Shown: positions 14,528 to 21,716, numbered from the stretch's first letter. The stretch is 21,938 nt of DNA from Lachnospiraceae bacterium UBA1683 (GCA_002320245.1 DCKD01000094.1:1-21938), one strand, 5' to 3'. Notes: a model not told the origin generated them from the letters alone. A program made the numbers and translations.

Positions 14528-15193
14528 CTATTGCAATGCTGTTTTCTTAACCTGTCCCAAGGCTTTTGATACCGCAGGAATTGAAATAATGATAATTGTA
14601 ATCACCGCTTCTGCTAATAGATAACTGTAATTATAAGCAATCGGATAAATACTCTTCAATGACTGTGGAAAATTGTCAGGCATATAATCCATCCAATAGA
14701 GATATCCCCCGAGCGAATGAAATGCACCACGGGCAATAACTGCTGCTATATATCCTTTCAACAGACCACGATCTTTGGAGGCAAAAAAACCTGCAACTCC
14801 AAGTGCAGCAAATGCCAATATGTAATCACAGCATACCTGGAAGAAGGAAAGAACATATGGTTCCTGCATAAACTGTAAAATTCCGTACGCCAAGCCTGCA
14901 AGAATGCCGGTCTTCACTCCATACCAGTTTCCAATCAGCACAATAAAAAGCATACTACATAGTGTCACACTTCCTCCCCATGGCAGTTCAAACAATTTCA
15001 GAAAAGAGGTAACATAAGCAAGCGCCAGTGCCATTGCGCAAAACACAATCTGCCGTGTTGTCATCTTATGTTTTTCGCTGCTCTTTCCTGCAAATACAAG
15101 TGCCAGCACAAATAATACAATTCCGGCAATAATACATACTGCATATCCTGCCGTTGTCAATCCGCCATCAGCGGTGACCAGAAAATCAAACAT
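14528..15193 (-). CDS. thiT: Energy-coupled thiamine transporter S component (ThiT)
   Basis: ThiT is the thiamine-specific membrane subunit of an ECF transporter, working with a shared EcfAAT module. The 221-aa protein has an N-terminal extra helix (GYAVCIIAGIVLFVLALVFAG), then the ThiT core with about six membrane segments. The core carries the family features SFLKLFELPWGGSVTLCSM, the aromatic pocket region ILQFMQEPYVLS, and FHSLGGYLYWMDYMP. The start at 15193 follows AGGAGG-8nt-ATG. A TPP riboswitch upstream independently supports a thiamine role. The EcfA/T partners for it are not in this window; the cbiQ/cbiO pair nearby belongs to the metal transporter. Confidence 0.95.
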   Translation of the reverse strand: MFDFLVTADGGLTTAGYAVCIIAGIVLFVLALVFAGKSSEKHKMTTRQIVFCAMALALAYVTSFLKLFELPWGGSVTLCSMLFIVLIGNWYGVKTGILAGLAYGILQFMQEPYVLSFFQVCCDYILAFAALGVAGFFASKDRGLLKGYIAAVIARGAFHSLGGYLYWMDYMPDNFPQSLKSIYPIAYNYSYLLAEAVITIIIISIPAVSKALGQVKKTALQ

Positions 15194-15203
15194 AAAAAAA
15201 TCC

Positions 15204-15230
15204 TCCTCATTTTCTGACTGAAAACAAGGA
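15204..15230 (-). promoter_or_regulatory. Expression platform hairpin of the thiT riboswitch
   Basis: In the minus-strand RNA, TCCTTGTTTTC (plus 15220-15230) pairs over 11 bp, including two G-U pairs, with GAAAATGAGGA (plus 15204-15214). The second arm overlaps the AGGAGG SD and is followed by a T7 run. It could therefore sequester the SD, terminate transcription, or both. Confidence 0.65.
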
Positions 15231-15245
15231 GAACCTACTTATCTT

Positions 15246-15328
15246 TTCCCTACGTTGGCATTATCCAAATCAGGTTACGGGTCGAAGTTTTCAACTTCCT
15301 CTCAGCCTGTAAAACAAGCTCCCCTTGC
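15246..15328 (-). promoter_or_regulatory. TPP riboswitch (THI element) aptamer
   Basis: The minus strand carries the conserved THI-box elements in order: GGGGAGC, GGCTGAGAGG, CTTCGACCCGTAACCTGA, TTTGGATAATGCCAACG and TAGGGAA. These are the pyrimidine-sensing CUGAGA and the pyrophosphate-sensing arm of the aptamer. It lies between a good promoter and thiT and should shut down the gene when TPP is plentiful. Confidence 0.97.
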
Positions 15329-15350
15329 ACTCAATCTTTTATACGGTTCT

Positions 15351-15379
15351 ATCTTACTCTTTTGAAAAAACCTTGTCAA
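15351..15379 (-). promoter_or_regulatory. thiT promoter
   Basis: TTGACA (plus 15374-15379), a 17-bp spacer, and TAAGAT (plus 15351-15356) on the minus strand place transcription start near 15344, about 16 nt before the riboswitch. Confidence 0.75.
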
Positions 15380-15414
15380 GCACTTGGGTACATCTCTGTA
15401 GCCATCCTCTACAG

Positions 15415-16015
15415 TCAGTTAAAAAAATGCCTTCTTGCAATTCTTGCCATTGCCATAAAACTGCGGTATACACAGAGATTTGTTCCCGTATGATAGGTTC
15501 CCAACACATATGCATCCGATATCCATGTCGTACGATATAGATGTAGCTCCGTTTCCTTACGGCTTTCCAGAACTTTCTGAAGGATATCCTTCATTTTTTT
15601 ATAAAGCTCCGGATATTTTAGGAAAGGCAGGCTGGAATAATACATATCTTTGTTCCATACATACGGATGACAGGATATGTCCCCCAGTTTGAACCAAGAA
15701 TTTCATTTTTCCCTGACATTGCAAACGCACCAAACGCCTGCTGATATGCTCTCTGAAGAAGCATTCCAGCCATCGGATCCTCTTCCAGCTCCAGACTGCC
15801 TGTCAGCGACTGAAAATACTGTACCGGCGGCAGCGGTGGAAGAAATGAGTGAAGATGAGGAAAAATGTAGAAACAGATCTGGCGGAGAATCTGTTTCCAC
15901 GCTGCCGGCATTTCTTTCCATGGGGAGAAGTGATGATTCTTGGCAGCTCCAATTACGGTACACGGAGAACGGCTGAGCTGTCTTCTATATGAAGTGACCG
16001 TGAAAAATACAGGCA
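15415..16015 (-). pseudogene. Unrecognised broken coding region
   Basis: Two minus-strand frames share protein-like sequence. One runs to about 15690 (ending LELEEDPMAGMLLQRAYQQ and AFGAFAMSGKNEILGSNWG). The other resumes from there to a stop at 15415-15417 (DISCHPYVWNKDMYYSSLP, then KYPELYKKMKDILQKVLES and TTWISDAYVLGTYHTGTNL). The switch coincides with a GGGGG run near 15694-15698, consistent with a one-base indel. I do not recognise the family. It lacks its own start and is joined upstream to a PTS EIIA remnant, so it is most likely the 3' part of a decayed gene after a deletion. Confidence 0.5.
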
Positions 16016-16029
16016 GGAAGGCATCAGAA

Positions 16030-16161
16030 GCAGTGGTTTGTCTTCCTGATTTACATATGCGGTCACACAGGTAATATCTGCTGTGTTTCCAATTGCAATT
16101 CCAACGTATTCTTTGCCCCTGCTGCCAATGTTCCATGTGTTGCAAATAAGAATTTTGTCAT
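16030..16161 (-). pseudogene. PTS mannose-type EIIA domain, N-terminal remnant
   Basis: From ATG at 16161, behind a good SD (GAGAGGAAG), translation gives MTKFLFATHGTLAAGAKNTL, the typical start of a mannose/fructose-family EIIA. The phospho-accepting His is in ATHG. A one-base deletion near 16098 then shifts the frame; the other frame continues family-like (IGNTADITCVTAYVNQED) to about 16030. After that the similarity ends and the unrecognised broken region begins. Only about 44 of some 135 codons remain. Confidence 0.65.
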
Positions 16162-16236
16162 TTTCTTCTTCCTCTCTTTCTTTTTTCTATCTGCCCTTAT
16201 ATACTGCAAGAACCGTGCCAACTTTTTCTTAGACAC

Positions 16237-16271
16237 AAAAAAAAGCCTTAAAACCAAGGTTTTTTTCAGGC
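16237..16271 (-). terminator. Rho-independent terminator after cbiO
   Basis: On the minus strand GCCTGAAAA pairs with TTTTAAGGC (one mismatch) and is followed by a T8 run (plus A-run 16237-16244). It should end the cbiM-cbiQ-cbiO transcript about 125 nt after the cbiO stop. Confidence 0.65.
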
Positions 16272-16393
16272 AAAAAATTTTGTCCAACATAATTTTATCC
16301 ATATACCTGCATACTTCGGATACACATTTGTGAACTACCCCATTGTCTACAAGCCAGTGGGATTGCGACAGTCCTATTTCAAAATCCATTCTT

Positions 16394-17188
16394 TCAAACC
16401 AGGTTGTCATTCCTGCCTGCTCCAAATATAGTTTCCTGCATTCCCGGATAGAACCGAAATGACAACGGCAGTTCCAGTCCATGTGCTTCCAGCACATCCT
16501 TCTGTTTCAACAATTCCCTTGTCCTTTCATCTCTGACAATCTTTCCGTCTGCCAGCAGAAGTGTTCTCTCACATGTATCATAAATAAAATCCAAATCATG
16601 TGAAGCGATAATTTTGATTCCCGGAAGTTCCTTCAAAATTTTGATTAACTGTTTCCGGTTTCTCGGGTCAAGTGCCGCCGATGGTTCGTCCATTAACAAG
16701 ATTTCTGCTCCCATAGAAAGTACTGTAGCTATCGCCGCCAATTTTTTCTGTCCGCCGGATAAACGGTATATATGCCTGTCCGCCAAATCTTCAATTTGTG
16801 TTTTCCTTAGTGCATCCATTGTGCATCTGCGTACTTCGTTCTCCGACATTCCATAATTCCTCGGTGCAAATGCAACATCTTCATATACTGTATTCATAAA
16901 GAGCTGGCTGTCCGAATCCTGAAACACATATCCAACTCTGCGTCGGATTTCCGACAGATTTTCTTTTTTCACTTCTGTTCCATGGATGCGAAGAGTTCCA
17001 TTATATCCGGGAAGTAACCCAACCATCAATTTGAGCAGCGTTGATTTTCCGACTCCATTTGCCCCGATAATTCCCACCGATTCATCTTCATTTATGTGAA
17101 ACCCAATATCATCAAGCACCTTTGAGTTTTGATTTTTATCCCGCCCTGCATATCCAAATGTCAGATGTTCCACATCAATTATATCCAT
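16394..17188 (-). CDS. cbiO: Cobalt/nickel ECF transporter ATPase CbiO
   Basis: CbiO is the ATP-hydrolysing subunit that drives metal uptake by the CbiM-CbiQ complex. The 264-aa protein has all ABC motifs: Walker A GANGVGKST (42-50), the Q-loop in YVFQDSDSQLF, the intact signature LSGGQ (143-147), Walker B plus D-loop ILLMDEPSAALD, and H-loop His197 in ASHDLDF. The C-terminus carries the family segment LEAHGLELPLSF. The start at 17188 has GAGGAGCTGAAAGAAA before ATG. It is third in the minus-strand operon cbiM-cbiQ-cbiO. Unlike the overlapping cbiM/cbiQ pair, it is separated from cbiQ by 219 bp containing a 35-bp tandem array, so its translation may be controlled separately. Confidence 0.94.
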   Translation of the reverse strand: MDIIDVEHLTFGYAGRDKNQNSKVLDDIGFHINEDESVGIIGANGVGKSTLLKLMVGLLPGYNGTLRIHGTEVKKENLSEIRRRVGYVFQDSDSQLFMNTVYEDVAFAPRNYGMSENEVRRCTMDALRKTQIEDLADRHIYRLSGGQKKLAAIATVLSMGAEILLMDEPSAALDPRNRKQLIKILKELPGIKIIASHDLDFIYDTCERTLLLADGKIVRDERTRELLKQKDVLEAHGLELPLSFRFYPGMQETIFGAGRNDNLV

Positions 17189-17210
17189 TTTCTTTCAGCT
17201 CCTCACCCCG

Positions 17211-17383
17211 CAAAGTATATCGTTTTCCCTCAGTTCCACACTCTACAGAACATATCGTTTTCTTTCAGCTCCCCGCCCCACAAAGTATATCGTTTTCCTT
17301 CAGTTCTCCGCCCCGCAAAGTATATCGTTTTCCTTCAGTTCTCCGCCCCACAAAGCATATCATTTTCTCAGCTCCTTGCATCA
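17211..17383. repeat. 35-bp tandem repeat array between cbiQ and cbiO
   Basis: Five contiguous units lie at about 17211, 17249, 17281, 17316 and 17351. Those at 17281-17315 and 17316-17350 differ at one base; the outer ones are diverged. Plus-strand units begin CAAAGTATATCGTTTTCC. On the minus strand each contains GGAGAACTGAAGGAAAACGATAT or a close variant. That strongly resembles the cbiO start region, where ATGGATAT replaces ACGATAT. A unit of 35 bp is not a multiple of three, so the array is non-coding. Confidence 0.85.
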
Positions 17384-17407
17384 CAAAGCAGATTGTTCTC
17401 CAACTGG

Positions 17408-18208
17408 CTATGTCAAAATCCTTCCTACCATTTCAAAAATTGGGAATATTCTGATACAAAATAAAATAATACACCAGAGACTGGCATATATTACACTTTT
17501 CCAGACACTTTTTCCGGCTCCTTTTAAATAGAATTCTCCCTGGAATCCCCGCAGCGTCATACTCTCATAAACAAGTTCTGCCCGATCCATACTTCGAAGC
17601 AGCATCTGTCCTGCCAGTGTTCCCCATGCTTTGTAATGTATTCCCTTCTGATCCGGCACCCGCAAAGAATATGCCTGTGTCAATCGTTCCGTTTCCTTCA
17701 ACATTAAAACAATATACCGGTAAATTAAGAGAATCAGTGTTGACAGTATTTTAGGCATATGTAATTTTCTTAATGCATAACAAATATTTTCTATTGAGGT
17801 ACTTACGATAAGTAAGTATGTCGCAAATACCGCAAAAACTGACTTTATCACTAATGTCAGCATCGACAGCATTCCACCCGTAACCGGGACACTTCCTATC
17901 CAAAACAATACTTCTCTGTCCAGAATCGGATTGGCTATTCCAATTACTGCAACAAGGAATAAAATCATTTTTAACTGGCGAAATGCTCTTCCTGCTGACA
18001 CTTCTCCTGTAATGAACAACACAAGTGGATACAAGCACATGGCTGCCAATCCCATCAAATCCTCCTTTGGAAATGACATAACCAACGCAATATAAACGAC
18101 TGTTACTATCACCTTTGCCAATGGATGAATGCGATTCAGCCACCGGTTTTTTTCTGCTGCCTCATCCATAAAATGTATTTCATGTATTGCCTGATTAATT
18201 CTGCTCAT
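17408..18208 (-). CDS. cbiQ: Cobalt/nickel ECF transporter T component CbiQ
   Basis: CbiQ is the transmembrane coupling subunit linking the CbiO ATPase to the CbiM substrate subunit. The 266-aa protein has several hydrophobic segments (for example LAKVIVTVVYIALVMSF and ILSTLILLIYRYIVLML). The cytoplasmic coupling motifs with conserved Arg are at AYSLRVPDQKG and SMTLRGFQG. The ATG at 18208 (MSRINQAIHEIHFMDEAAEK) is preferred over one 57 nt upstream because GAGGAAA precedes it and it overlaps the cbiM stop by 14 bp, the usual arrangement for coupled translation. Confidence 0.92.
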   Translation of the reverse strand: MSRINQAIHEIHFMDEAAEKNRWLNRIHPLAKVIVTVVYIALVMSFPKEDLMGLAAMCLYPLVLFITGEVSAGRAFRQLKMILFLVAVIGIANPILDREVLFWIGSVPVTGGMLSMLTLVIKSVFAVFATYLLIVSTSIENICYALRKLHMPKILSTLILLIYRYIVLMLKETERLTQAYSLRVPDQKGIHYKAWGTLAGQMLLRSMDRAELVYESMTLRGFQGEFYLKGAGKSVWKSVIYASLWCIILFCIRIFPIFEMVGRILT

Positions 18209-19208
18209 TTTCCTCTTTCTTTCTGAAAAAACGAAATACATAACATACGAGAAGACAAAGTGCAATGACCGCCGCCCCTCCTATAATTCCGGACAAGGAA
18301 GTCCCTGCTGCAGAATCCCCATGCCGAAATCCATAATCAGGAAATAATGCTGTAAGATTCTGTATTTTTTCCATAAAAATATGTACCGGACCGGAGACCG
18401 CAAACTCCGTACTGCCCGTAACTTTTTCTATCGACCACTCCAGCCCATCCGGATGAGAACTTGCAAAAAGTGACATCCCTCCGGCAATCACTGCCGCTGC
18501 CGCACCAAGAATAGTCCATGTTTTTTTCAAGCTTAATTTTGCTTCTTTTATCTGGGTTTTCTCTTTCACTCCTGTCCAGATTAATTCTGGTCTCGCCTCG
18601 TATACAAATAAAAGAACCGCTGATGTAATCGCGCCCTCAACCAAGCCAATTGCAAGATGGATTGGCTGCATCATTCCAACAAATATGCTAAAAGGAAGTT
18701 CTGTAATTCCCGATGCAAGTGTCTCCACTGTTACCGAAAATGCTCCAAGCTGCAGCGTCAGCACACACGCTAAAATGGATGCTGTGATGATTTTTTTTCG
18801 ACTTACGCCCTTTTTCATAATCTGTTTCCAAATCAGAAACCCGCCGACAAAGCATCCATAAAATGCCATATTCCATATATTGCACCCCAATGCCATCAGC
18901 CCTCCATCCGCAAACATCAGACATTGGATTAACAAAACCCCTATCATTGTCAGAAATGCAGCATACGGCCCCAGAATCGCTGATAACAGCACGCCTCCGC
19001 ACAAATGTCCGGAAGAACCTGTCCCCGGAATTGTGAAATTAATCATTTGCGCCGCAAAAACAAATGCGCCCATAATTCCCATTGTCGGAATTTTTTTCGG
19101 GTCCGCTTCCAGTCTTACTTTTTTTATTGAATACCCTGCCGCCGCTGCGGAAGCAACATACATTGTTCCTGCCACCGCCGGTACGACAAGTGCATCTGCC
19201 ATGTGCAT
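18195..19208 (-). CDS. cbiM: Cobalt/nickel ECF transporter S component CbiM with fused PDGLE (CbiN-like) domain
   Basis: CbiM/NikM binds the metal ion and forms the substrate channel. The 337-aa protein starts MHMADAL; the family's N-terminal Met-His supplies metal ligands and must sit at the true N-terminus. A conserved His68 is in GTGSSGHLCGG. About seven membrane segments fill residues 1-205. The C-terminal part holds a membrane segment, the PDGLE motif (253-257, SSHPDGLEW) and another membrane segment, corresponding to a fused CbiN/NikN-like module, so no separate cbiN is needed. The SD is GAGGAGGATGAGGGT before ATG at 19208. It is first in the operon. I find no cobalamin or NiCo riboswitch in the 170-bp leader, so cobalt versus nickel remains open. 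Confidence 0.94.
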   Translation of the reverse strand: MHMADALVVPAVAGTMYVASAAAAGYSIKKVRLEADPKKIPTMGIMGAFVFAAQMINFTIPGTGSSGHLCGGVLLSAILGPYAAFLTMIGVLLIQCLMFADGGLMALGCNIWNMAFYGCFVGGFLIWKQIMKKGVSRKKIITASILACVLTLQLGAFSVTVETLASGITELPFSIFVGMMQPIHLAIGLVEGAITSAVLLFVYEARPELIWTGVKEKTQIKEAKLSLKKTWTILGAAAAVIAGGMSLFASSHPDGLEWSIEKVTGSTEFAVSGPVHIFMEKIQNLTALFPDYGFRHGDSAAGTSLSGIIGGAAVIALCLLVCYVFRFFRKKEENEQN

Positions 19209-19319
19209 ACCCTCATCCTCCTCTTTAATAAATATAGTTCCAGTATAATCTATTCACTTGAAAAACTCCAGAGATATATGACAAAGGTAATGGAAATTTG
19301 TGTAAGATTCATATGCATA

Positions 19320-19348
19320 TTGACAGGAACACTCTTACACGTTATGAT
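19320..19348 (+). promoter_or_regulatory. arsR promoter
   Basis: TTGACA (19320-19325), a 17-bp spacer, and TATGAT (19343-19348) form a near-consensus housekeeping promoter 38 nt upstream of the arsR start. Confidence 0.8.
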
Positions 19349-19351
19349 ATT

Positions 19352-19373
19352 CATATCAAAATAATTTGATGTG
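19352..19373 (+). promoter_or_regulatory. ArsR operator
   Basis: The inverted repeat CATATCAAA-ATAA-TTTGATGTG lies just after the -10 and before the arsR SD. ArsR/SmtB repressors bind ATCAA/TTGAT-type dyads of this form, so autoregulation relieved by metalloid is expected. Confidence 0.7.
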
Positions 19374-19386
19374 AGAAGTGAGGATA

Positions 19387-19692
19387 ATGACCGATTTTTC
19401 AAAAGACGCTAAAATATTCAAGGCACTTTGTGATGAAAAGCGATTGGCTATCTTAAATCATTTAAGGAGTGGAGAAAAATGTGCTTGTGTTTTAATTGAA
19501 TATATGGGCATAGGACAATCTGCCTTATCCTATCACATGAAAATACTTTGTGAATCCGGAATTGTAACAAGCAGACAAGACGGAAAATGGACACATTACA
19601 GCCTTAACCAACAAGGAAGTGAATATGCTTCAAAGCGCCTTTTAGAATTAACAACACCGGATATAAAAGTGCAGTCAAAATGCTGTATATAA
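19387..19692 (+). CDS. arsR: ArsR-family metalloid-responsive repressor
   Basis: A 101-aa winged-helix repressor. DEKRLAILNHLRSGEKCACVL matches the family, and the Cys pair C32-x-C34 corresponds to the ELCVC As(III)-sensing site. QSALSYHMKILCESGIV is the recognition helix region, and the C-terminus ends SKCCI with two more Cys. The ATG at 19387 is chosen over the GTG at 19378 from the family N-terminus, although its SD (GTGAGG) is close to the start. The gene is apparently intact and has its own promoter and operator. It heads a plus-strand ars cluster whose downstream genes are damaged. The region is noticeably more AT-rich than the rest of the window, suggesting acquired DNA. Confidence 0.92.
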   Translation: MTDFSKDAKIFKALCDEKRLAILNHLRSGEKCACVLIEYMGIGQSALSYHMKILCESGIVTSRQDGKWTHYSLNQQGSEYASKRLLELTTPDIKVQSKCCI

Positions 19693-19769
19693 AGGTCATC
19701 TCCGGATGGCTTTTATTAATCTCTGACGCATCAAAAAAAGTTGATATGAAAAAAGATTGGAGGGATTTT

Positions 19770-20597
19770 TTGAAAATCTTAAACTCAGTCTGGTTAGTTT
19801 TTCAAGACCAGATATTAGGGATGAAGTGGTTAAACAGCTTGATTGGAAAATTACTATCAACGATAAAGCTGGATATGAGCAGCCGATTAAGTGGAAGTAT
19901 TCAATTTTTTGTTTATGATGTGGTTAAGATAACAATTTTGTTATGTCTGTTAATTTTCTCCATTTCATATATAGAAAGCTATTTTCCACCTGAAAGAAGC
20001 AGGAAGATATTAGGTCGGTTTCATGGGATAGAGGCAAATATCATATCAGCACTGCTAGGAACCGTTACACCTTTTTGCTCATGTTCATCCATTCCTTTAT
20101 TTATCGGGTTTACAAGTGCCGGACTTCCTTTAGGCGTAACATTTTCATTCCTTATATCTTCACCTATGGTTGATTTAGGAAGTTTTGTTTTACTTATGAG
20201 CATCTTTGGGGCAAAAATTGCGCTTGCCTATGTTATTGTCGGTTTAGTAATCGCGGTCATCGGTGGAACACTCATTGAAAAAAACCACATGGAAAATTAT
20301 TTGGAAGATTTTGTTAAAAGTGCAGGTGGTGTAGATATCAGTTCTCCTACACTCACCAAAAAAGACAGAATACGGTTTGCTAAAGAACGGGTTTTGGAAA
20401 CATTCCAACAAGTATTCCCATATATCTTTACAATCCTTGCTTTTATGATGGCAGTTACGACCTTAAGCTTACCGTCTATGATTATGTTAAAGAAGGCGGT
20501 AAAACCTAAACTATTAGTATTGTTTATTGCTATTTGCACAATTGGAATTATCATTGTTGGCTATATATTTAATATATTCAATGCGTTCTTAATTTAG
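19770..20597 (+). CDS. arsP: ArsP-type (DUF318) arsenical efflux permease with apparent in-frame internal deletion
   Basis: The permease family exports trivalent organoarsenicals or related metalloids. The N-terminal part is complete, with the hallmark GTVTPFCSCSSIPLFIGFTS block followed by FLISSPMVDLGSF. After the cytoplasmic loop (LTKKDRIRFAKERVLETFQQ) the sequence enters VFPYIFTILAF and runs directly into MMAVTTLSLPSMIMLKK, the last part of the family. A stretch of roughly 50 residues, including a membrane segment and the family's second conserved block, appears to be missing. The product is 275 aa against about 330. The TTG start at 19770 is chosen because GGAGGG lies 5 nt upstream; the longer frame back to 19680 overlaps arsR and lacks an SD. 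Probably non-functional, but the frame is open. Confidence 0.8.
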   Translation: MKILNSVWLVFQDQILGMKWLNSLIGKLLSTIKLDMSSRLSGSIQFFVYDVVKITILLCLLIFSISYIESYFPPERSRKILGRFHGIEANIISALLGTVTPFCSCSSIPLFIGFTSAGLPLGVTFSFLISSPMVDLGSFVLLMSIFGAKIALAYVIVGLVIAVIGGTLIEKNHMENYLEDFVKSAGGVDISSPTLTKKDRIRFAKERVLETFQQVFPYIFTILAFMMAVTTLSLPSMIMLKKAVKPKLLVLFIAICTIGIIIVGYIFNIFNAFLI

Positions 20598-20617
20598 CGA
20601 AATCAGGGGTAAATAAA

Positions 20618-20730
20618 ATGAAATTATTTGAAAAAAAACAAAAAATTCTTGTTGTTTTGGAGGTAATTGTACCCAAGAAGCTATGGAAAAAACAGAAAAC
20701 ACGAAATCAGATAACGGTATTATTATCTGA
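20618..20730 (+). pseudogene. Thioredoxin-like ars-cluster protein, N-terminal stub
   Basis: ATG at 20618 follows GGGGTAAATAAA. Frame 0 begins MKLFEKKQK; the frame reached by adding one A in the A8 or A6 run reads NSCCFGGNCTQEAMEKTENT up to a stop at 20728-20730. MKLF-KK followed by a Cys-rich SCC..GGNC segment is the N-terminus of small redox-active thioredoxin-fold proteins that accompany arsP/arsC. The thioredoxin domain itself is absent. Confidence 0.6.
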
Positions 20731-20794
20731 ATAAGTAAAAGTCATTCTAAGTCAAGATTCAATTTTAAAGTACTTGAAAGGCTGGTCTATAAGA

Positions 20795-20896
20795 ATGAAA
20801 AATAGTTTACCAAAAGTAGCATTTGTTTGGGTGCATAACTCCTGTCGTAGCCAAATTGCAGAAGCACTCGGCTCTGATGCATTGACAGATTTCTTT
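20795..20896 (+). pseudogene. arsC: Arsenate reductase ArsC (LMW-phosphatase type), N-terminal stub with lost nucleophile
   Basis: From ATG at 20795 the sequence LPKVAFVWVHNSCRSQIAEA matches the phosphate-binding loop CX5R of thioredoxin-coupled ArsC. The nucleophilic Cys position is Trp12, leaving WVHNSCR instead of CVHNSCR. Similarity ends near codon 34 (ALTDFF). The frame runs on to 21034 through unrelated sequence and lacks the distal Cys pair needed for the disulfide cascade. Not functional. Confidence 0.8.
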
Positions 20897-21096
20897 TTAC
20901 ATGATTTTATCTGGCAGAATCTCCATAAGTATATTGTAATAAATATCATAAGCTATAAACTACTTAAAATGGCTGGAAATTATGGGATTTGTTATAATAG
21001 AATGGCAACTATGCCATGCAGGAAAAAGGGGTAGGCTGTCGCTGCAATTGCCGCCGCTATGAATGATTAAAGGTATCCGCTACTTTTAAAACATAT

Positions 21097-21132
21097 AAAA
21101 AAACGAAAATCCCCGTAAACATTGGATTTTCG
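21097..21132 (-). terminator. Terminator of the tRNA/rRNA transcript
   Basis: On the minus strand CGAAAATCC pairs with GGATTTTCG around an 11-nt loop and is followed by a T7 run (plus A-run 21097-21103). It lies just after tRNA-Lys, the last gene of the minus-strand stable RNA transcript. Confidence 0.85.
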
Positions 21133-21146
21133 CCACTATTCATTAA

Positions 21147-21219
21147 TGAGCGTGCGGGGATTCGAACCCCGGACAACTTGATTAAAAGTCAAGTGCTCTA
21201 CCACCTGAGCTACACGCCC
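21147..21219 (-). tRNA. tRNA-Lys (UUU)
   Basis: 73 nt with 5' GGGCGTG paired to CACGCTC (one G-U) and discriminator A. The D-arm is TAGCTCAGGTGGTAGAGC, the anticodon stem CTTGA/TCAAG encloses CTTTTAA, and the T-arm is GGGGTTCGAATCCCC. CCA is not encoded. Confidence 0.97.
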
Positions 21220-21245
21220 TTATTCTATTTTATTTGCAGACAAAA

Positions 21246-21318
<73 letters not shown>

Positions 21319-21339
21319 ATAAGACTTAAAAGTCTTGAG

Positions 21340-21413
<74 letters not shown>

Positions 21414-21439
21414 TTATTAAATTATCTCTCTTTTGAGAA

Positions 21440-21512
21440 AGCCGATGATCGGACTCGAACCGATAACCTGCTGATTACAAATCAGCTGCTCTGCCAATTG
21501 AGCCACATCGGC
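21440..21512 (-). tRNA. tRNA-Thr (UGU)
   Basis: 73 nt with acceptor GCCGATG/CATCGGC, discriminator T, anticodon stem CTGAT/ATCAG around TTTGTAA, and T-loop GGTTCGAGTCC. CCA is not encoded. Confidence 0.97.
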
Positions 21513-21545
21513 CTATTACAAAATGCCCGATTCAAAAATCGGTAA

Positions 21546-21627
21546 TGGATGGAGGTGGATTCGAACCACCGAAGCAATTTGCAGCAGATTTACAGTCTGT
21601 CCCCTTTGGCCACTCGGGAATCCATCC
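21546..21627 (-). tRNA. tRNA-Tyr (GUA)
   Basis: 82 nt with a long variable arm, as expected for tRNA-Tyr. Acceptor GGATGGA/TCCATCC, discriminator A, and anticodon stem CAGA/TCTG around CTGTAAA. CCA is not encoded. Confidence 0.97.
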
Positions 21628-21643
21628 ATATTCTTTTTATAAG

Positions 21644-21716
21644 TGGGGCCTACAGGGCTCGAACCTGTGACCCTCTGCTTGTAAGGCAGATGCTCTCCCA
21701 GCTGAGCTAAGACCCC
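21644..21716 (-). tRNA. tRNA-Val (UAC)
   Basis: 73 nt with acceptor GGGGTCT/AGGCCCC (one G-U), discriminator A, and anticodon stem CTGC/GCAG around the loop with TAC. CCA is not encoded. Confidence 0.97.

Noticed and set aside
16063..16497. 144-aa minus-strand ORF between cbiO and the EIIA remnant
   Set aside because: Its 5' part overlaps the cbiO end in another frame and a terminator lies inside it. Only the last 33 codons (from 16161) look like a real gene start, the EIIA stub. The middle piece from 16410 has an SD-like sequence but no recognisable family.
17211..17383. Regular repeats that could be mistaken for a CRISPR array
   Set aside because: Units are contiguous with no unique spacers between them, they diverge at the edges, and no cas genes are present.
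17122..17464. Two plus-strand ORFs of about 110 aa across the cbiO/cbiQ gap
   Set aside because: They arise from the 35-bp repeat read in different frames, and the unit length does not preserve a frame between copies.
19209..19386. Searched for a cobalamin or NiCo riboswitch upstream of cbiM
   Set aside because: The divergent region is only about 170 bp. It holds the arsR promoter and operator, and neither riboswitch's conserved core was seen.
19680..19769. Longer arsP start overlapping the arsR end
   Set aside because: It has no SD and the extra 30 residues do not resemble the family. The TTG at 19770 has GGAGGG at ideal spacing.
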